A stretch of DNA of 64,000 bases from Pristionchus mayeri (taxonomy: Eukaryota; Nematoda; Chromadorea; Rhabditida; Neodiplogasteridae), in NCBI GenBank assembly GCA_036245805.1, contig BTRK01000006.1, positions 53,685,257-53,749,256 on the forward strand, given 5' to 3'. Position 1 is the first letter of the stretch; every line of letters starts with the position of its first letter. The position numbers were made by a program, and so were the translations under genes. Positions 59,601-64,000 of the stretch are shown here, one piece after another. The notes under the pieces were generated by a model. It worked only from the letters and a program-made list of their open reading frames with translations. It did no database searches and was not told the origin of the DNA.

Positions 59601-61736
59601 TCTGCGAAAATGGAACCACCTTTCCTTTTCTTTTATTTAGGAGACCCCTATGGGGCACGAATTTTTTCACGAAAAGTTGGTTCCAGGGGTAACTTTTCAC
59701 GAGGAATCTAATAATCATAATTAAAATGACACACATTGAAACACTTTTTCAGGACATACATTTTGAAATTTCAATGGCCACAACTTTTTTCGCAGATAAT
59801 CTAGTTTTTCACTTCCAACAGTAAAAATGCTTATCTCGTCGAGTTCTTTCAGAATTACTATCTACTTGTGGGGTTTGGATCAACCGTTCACGATTTACAA
59901 AATCCGACCTCAGCGTTGAGGCGCGCCACAGAAAATCAGGGGTCAGATATACGGCTTCCTAGGGTCGATTTTCGAACTCTACGTGAAAAGATGTACGGCA
60001 CATAGGTGAAATTGCTCAGTTTTCTCAGATAGTCACTCTTAAACGCAGTTCGATTCCTCCCGAATGCATACAGTTTTGCAAGCACATTCTACAGAATTTT
60101 CTACTTCTAATGTGCTTCCAATTCGATAATATGCTATTTTAAGCAGATTCTGTAGCAAAATGTGTCCAATGAGTGCTTGCAAAAATGTATGCATTCGGGA
60201 GGAATCGAACTTGCGTTTAAGTGCCCTATCGTTTTTTTTGAGAAAACCTCTATCTGTAGCACCTCGCTCGTCCTCGGCATATTTTTTTTCTGAATTCGTT
60301 ATGTCATTTTACATCTGGATTATCATTTTCAGAAATAAGAAATGATTGGAACATGATCTCCTGAACTATCGAAATTTCACAATGTTTTTTCCCTAAAATA
60401 ATAACATGTTTCCCGAATAGATGTTGATAAATTTGGATTCTGACAAAACTTTTGATGCTCTTTCGAATGGTATATAACAGAGGATTTCTCAGAGAATCGA
60501 GTTACTCCCTACAGGGTCCGTACAACGAAAAAATGAAAATGTGTGTCTAGCGGTACTTTTTCACGTAGATCACGAAAATCAACCCTAGGAAGCCGTATCT
60601 CTGACCCCTCATTCTCTGTGGTGCGCCGAACTGGGCGGTCGATTTTTGAAAATTTTGTTTGGAGCTTGAACAAGGATTTATTGGTGCTTTTGAGGCCAAA
60701 AATGAAAAATTTCAGAATAAGTCGAGTTAAAATCTTTCTGACGTATTTCGACCCATAGAAAACGAATTTGCACATCTTTTCTCACCAAAACTTGAAAAAA
60801 AGTTTGTAGGCTTAAAAAATCGATATTTTTGGCCAAAAAATCTCGACATCGCCATATTCTTTTGAAAATTTCGATCTATACGTATCCCCCGATTTCCTTG
60901 AAAATTTGACATTAGGGGTAAAAATGCACGCGGAATCGATTGAAAATGAAATCAGATTGTAATCTGCCGAAAAAGTTTTCAGGGCGACAATTTTTAGACA
61001 AAGTTGAGAATTCTAACGGCCATAACTTTTTTCACAGATGAGCTAGCCCTACACTTCCAACAGGAAAAATGCTTATCTCATCGAGATCTTTTAGAATCAC
61101 TATCTGGTTATGGAGTTTGGAAGCTCCAAACAAAAGTTTCAAAAATCGACCGCTCAGTTCGGCGCACCACAGATAATGAGGGGTCAGAGATACGGCTTCC
61201 TAGGGTTGATTTTCGTGATCTACGTGAAAAAGTACCCCTAGACACACATTTTCATTTTTTCGTTGTACGGAGGTATCTCGGTTCTCTCAGGCTTCCTCTG
61301 ATAATACAATCGGTCAATATCAAAAATGGCAGTTTTTGAAAAATATGCAAATGTTAGATCAACATTTCCGAAAAAGTTGCATTTGACTATAAGGACTCTA
61401 CCACCAAAGTTTGAACTCTTAGCGATAAGTTTAAGGTATTGTGCCACCCAATCCTCCGGTCTTAGGGAGACAGCGTTTTAAGTAGATTAGGGATTTTATG
61501 ATAATATAGCAGTATCGACAGATGAAAAGGATTTACGACAGATAAAATGGTGTAAAAACTCGAATATGCATTATTACACTTGCCACAAGTTTGCGAATTT
61601 CAGTGATCTCAACATCAGAGAATCTCTTCAAAGATCTAAAACGACAGTGAAGCAGATTTTCGGGAATGATTTACCTCCAGATAACGGTCATGTATCACTG
61701 GTGTTGGACAAGTGTGGTGATGGGTGGGCATTTTAA
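53660..61736 (+). CDS. GT92 (DUF23) family glycosyltransferase, copy B
   Basis: Paralogue of the gene at 29780-44310, with the same exon plan: 53660-53695, 53775-53878, 53922-53978, 54019-54089, 54225-54358, 54499-54870, 55012-55076, 55164-55268, 55421-55511, 55554-55742, 55791-55876, 61604-61736. The codon at the position of copy A's start is ATG followed by TAA, so I chose the next in-frame ATG. Motifs: anchor SIYSIFGLSIALGFLIY, SVYIYRAYFDDR, CPWEWAPKCEWNAHHLI, VCVPPLYWYHDW, EDPNASIYRLSHSLAHNDC, LLDIDEYI, and the tail DLNIRESLQRSKTTVKQIFG with stop TAA. Where copy A has intron 6, copy B reads through in frame for 30 codons and lacks an in-phase acceptor. The last intron is 5.7 kb of repeats. 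It is otherwise intact and probably functional. Confidence 0.8.
56017..56645. repeat. (ACAT)n tetranucleotide array, 629 bp
   Basis: About 157 units with a handful of point changes (ataaatac, gcatac, acaaac). It lies in the last intron of GT92 copy B; the corresponding intron of copy A has none. The period of 4 keeps all frames open, so the long ORFs of Tyr-Ile-His-Thr or Met-Tyr-Val-Cys are artefacts. Confidence 0.98.
56830..57480. mobile_element. Foldback element, 0.65 kb
   Basis: gaatacgcctatctaattca at 56880 faces gaattagataggcgtattca at 57400, and agttgtattgtt words, gaaattg and agcataatgtgac recur inverted. The centre is ctccctggcag / ctgccagaggg. Confidence 0.8.
57481..58199. other. 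Intron sequence with repeat fragments
   Basis: It contains an AATAC run (57508-57537) and a fragment of the 34157-35662 palindrome end (58000-58140: gggacaacgagttgacatt, gcagcaggctgctgcaaa). A plus ORF at 57809-58009 has no recognisable content. Confidence 0.5.
58200..60038. mobile_element. GAGTGACTATCTGAGAGAA foldback, 1.8 kb
   Basis: Terminal words are the same as at 35730 and 47696. The arms meet near 59100; the phrase aggaaaggtggttccatttt at about 58650 faces its inverse near 59610. It lies wholly within the last intron of GT92 copy B. Confidence 0.85.
60052..60222. repeat. Short inverted repeat with B-box-like ends
   Basis: cgattcctcccgaatgcata at 60050 faces tatgcattcgggaggaatcg at 60190. 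The right end reads as a reversed pol III B box. Confidence 0.5.
60476..61303. mobile_element. Foldback of the 36608-37312 family
   Basis: It starts cagaggatttctcagagaat and ends ctcaggcttcctctg. Arms match inverted and share the phrase tttcacgtagatcacgaaaa with 36.6 kb. Confidence 0.8.
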
Positions 61737-61792
61737 TTATCTGACTGTTAGCCTAGAGATTTCTGACCATCATGACTCATTTAGCACATTAT

Positions 61793-62395
61793 CACGCCTC
61801 TCATGAGAGAATCGAGCTGTGGTTGGGAATGGTGAAATTGGTTCTAACCGGTTTTGGCCATCCTAAGGCATGCCTGAGTGACCCCCGAAGTCTTATATGA
61901 GTGACTATCTGAGAGAACTGACCAGAGGCCGTACAACGAAAAATAAAGTGTTGATTTTAAGATGTTCCTAGGGGTAACTTTTCACGTAGAGTTCGAAAAT
62001 CGACCCTAGGAAGCCGTATATCTGACCCCTCGTTTTCTGTAGCACGCCTCAACGTCGAGATCGGTTTTTCTAACTTTTGAAAGGATCATCCAAACCCCAT
62101 ACATAGCTAGTAATTCTGAAAGAACTTGACGAGATAAGCATTTTTACTGTTGGAAGTAAAATGCTAGCTCATCTGAGAAAAAAATATTACCAGTTGAAAT
62201 CTCAAAATTCTCACCTTGAAATTGTTTTTCGCGAATGTACAAATTAAATTAACTTATTCGATTCCCCGTTAAAACTTGCCCCTAAGCGCAAAATTTCACC
62301 AAAAAAACTGCGTCGAAAAGTGGTTTCTCGAATAAAGGAAGATGTCGGAGTTGTTATTTTCGCCCATTTTTACGCAGTTTCCTGCAGAACCTTCG
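61793..62395. mobile_element. Two half-elements in series
   Basis: 61793-61895 is one end of the CTCTCATGAGAG family. 61896-62395 is one arm of the GAGTGACT family (ttttcacgtagagttcgaaa, gcatttttactgttggaag) without its partner. Confidence 0.75.
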
Positions 62396-63050
62396 TGAGT
62401 TACGATTCTCAACTTTTTTCGACTATTCTACACTTGGGAAGAAATATGAACCTGAAAAACTATGAGTTTTGAGAATTTCTGAAAACTCGATTTTCTCAAC
62501 TTCGACATTTCCCATTTTTATGCATTTATAACATCTCATTTTCAAATCACATCCCACTACTGCCCATTAAATCTTGCAGGATGTACCAACAGGACTCGGA
62601 AAATTAACATAGTGGCTGGGCCCATGTGGCTGCACCAGACTAATTGTTGGTTAAAAACAAGATTTCGCGATGGAAGCAAACGAATACAATACGATTTAGA
62701 GTATAGTTTTGCATAAATAGTCGATATTGTTCTTGTTTCATGTGTTTCTGTAGACATTTCATCGGATGGGGTTGACTAGAAGGAGTATTCGTCGTTTTCA
62801 ATTTTTTTGGTTTTCAATGCTCAGATTTTCGATGTTTTTTTTTCAATTTACGTTTAGCTGTTATTTATGCGCTGATTTAGAGTAACTGAGATTGGTAGAG
62901 TTTAAAGAACCACAACACAAATCAAATGGGAAATGTCGAAGTTGAGAAAATCGAGTTTTCAGAAATTCTCAAAACACGGAGTTTTTCAGGTTCATATTTC
63001 TTCCCAAGTGTAGAATAGTCGAAAAAAGTTGAGAACTGATAGTAACTAGA
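62395..63050. mobile_element. Foldback element, 0.65 kb
   Basis: ttgagaatttctgaaaactcg at 62470 faces cgagttttcagaaattctcaa at 62950, with arms of about 120 bp and a unique 400-bp centre without coding signal. Confidence 0.8.
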
Positions 63051-63057
63051 GTTCGCA

Positions 63058-64000
63058 ATCCGGGGCGGGCCATTCGGTATCGCACCCCGCCCCGCGAGCG
63101 GTGAATGAGAGGGAGGGAAATGCGGGCCGGCCCGCAAAAGTTGAGGGGAGGCCCGAAACCGGGGTGTCCTAATGGCCGCATTTTACTATTCCTTGCCCTA
63201 TTGAATTATCGTGAGACGTGCATTATCATCATTTCGACTCACTTCGCTCGTCGGGATCGGTCTCTCACGATAAATCAGGTTGGGCGAGTCTTTTATTAGA
63301 ACAGTTCGTTCCCCTATCTCTTCTCTGTGAGTTATTTTAGCACAGACTAATCCTTACATGAGTATTTGCACACTTAACCTTGATAAGGACTGCTTTCAAA
63401 TACTTGCGTTTTCGACTTTTCCCGGCTCTGAAATCTCATTACACCGCGACCCACTCGGGGAGACCAACGCCTATATGTACGGAAGAGAACAGCGTGGGCC
63501 GCCTTCGAGAACATTTTATATAGAGGAGTATGCGAAGATTCCTTGCAACCCCGGACAATCCAGACCCCGGAGATCTTCAGTTACAAGAGCGCTCCACCGT
63601 CACTGGACTACGCTCGCGTGCAATAGAGATGACTTGCGGACATTGATCGCAGCACCGGCTTCTAAGTAAATATCTAAGTAAGCACAATTCATTTTGGGAT
63701 TTGCCTGTGCTACAATAACTCTGTTAGAAAAGATAGGGAAGCGAACTGAACAATAATAGAAGACTCGCCCAACCTGATTTATCGCGAGAGACCGATCCTG
63801 CCGAGCGAAATGAGTCGAAATTAGGATAATACACGTCTCACGACATTGTATTAGGGCAAGGAATAGTAAAATGCGAGCTTTAAGGCGCCCCGGTATCGGG
63901 CCTACCCTAAACTTTTGCGGGCCGGCCCGCATTTCTCTCCCTCTCATTCCTCGTTCGCAGGGGCCCCGCGGTGTCGGGTCGTCTCGTTTATCGAACTCTA
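63058..64000. mobile_element. Foldback with GC-rich arms, cut by the window end
   Basis: gaaatgcgggccggcccgca at 63117 and ttgggcgagtcttttattag at 63280 recur inverted at about 63925 and 63755. The arms are much more GC-rich than the rest of the window. The unique centre (63350-63670) holds a 103-codon plus frame with no recognised domain. Confidence 0.8.

Overview
The window is eukaryotic and most likely comes from a free-living (rhabditid-type) nematode. Three genes can be rebuilt exon by exon. They have introns as short as about 40 bp, TTTCAG-type acceptors, and families that are expanded or typical in nematodes (GT92/DUF23 glycosyltransferases, C1GALT1-like GT31 galactosyltransferases, a DM-domain factor). 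I cannot name the species. Almost all long ORFs here are by-chance frames in repeats; the real coding sequence is in small exons.

Layout: 0.4-1.8 kb holds a decayed RTE-type non-LTR retrotransposon (minus). 4-9 kb holds a mariner-type element, a foldback, a two-copy direct repeat and one orphan signal-anchor exon. 9.4-12.4 kb is an 11-exon C1GALT1-like gene (plus), with a second copy of its last two exons at 14.1-14.4 kb. 14.4-18.5 kb is two large palindromic elements, one carrying a hAT-like insertion in a single arm. 19.2-22.3 kb is a short DM-domain gene (minus) with a mariner inside an intron. 22.8 kb is a mini-Helitron, followed by more palindromes to 26 kb and some weak exon candidates.

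28.7-61.7 kb contains a direct duplication of one locus: a divergent pair made of an unidentified, decayed minus-strand coding sequence and a plus-strand GT92 gene. Copy A (29.8-44.3 kb) carries two mariners and a 10.3 kb nest of palindromes in its introns, and a MITE that replaces its C-terminus. Copy B (53.7-61.7 kb) lacks those insertions but has its own: a 629-bp tetranucleotide array and several foldbacks in its 5.7 kb last intron. From 61.8 kb to the end the window is foldback sequence.

The two recognised enzyme families are predicted Golgi type II glycosyltransferases. The outstanding feature of the window is the mass of nested, modular inverted-repeat transposons. The duplicated locus and the opposite arms of palindromes give natural empty sites, so several insertions can be dated relative to each other and their target-site duplications read directly: TA for mariner/Tc1-like elements, TNA for Tc4/Tc5-like elements, 8 bp for hAT, and A|T with a CTAG end for Helitron.
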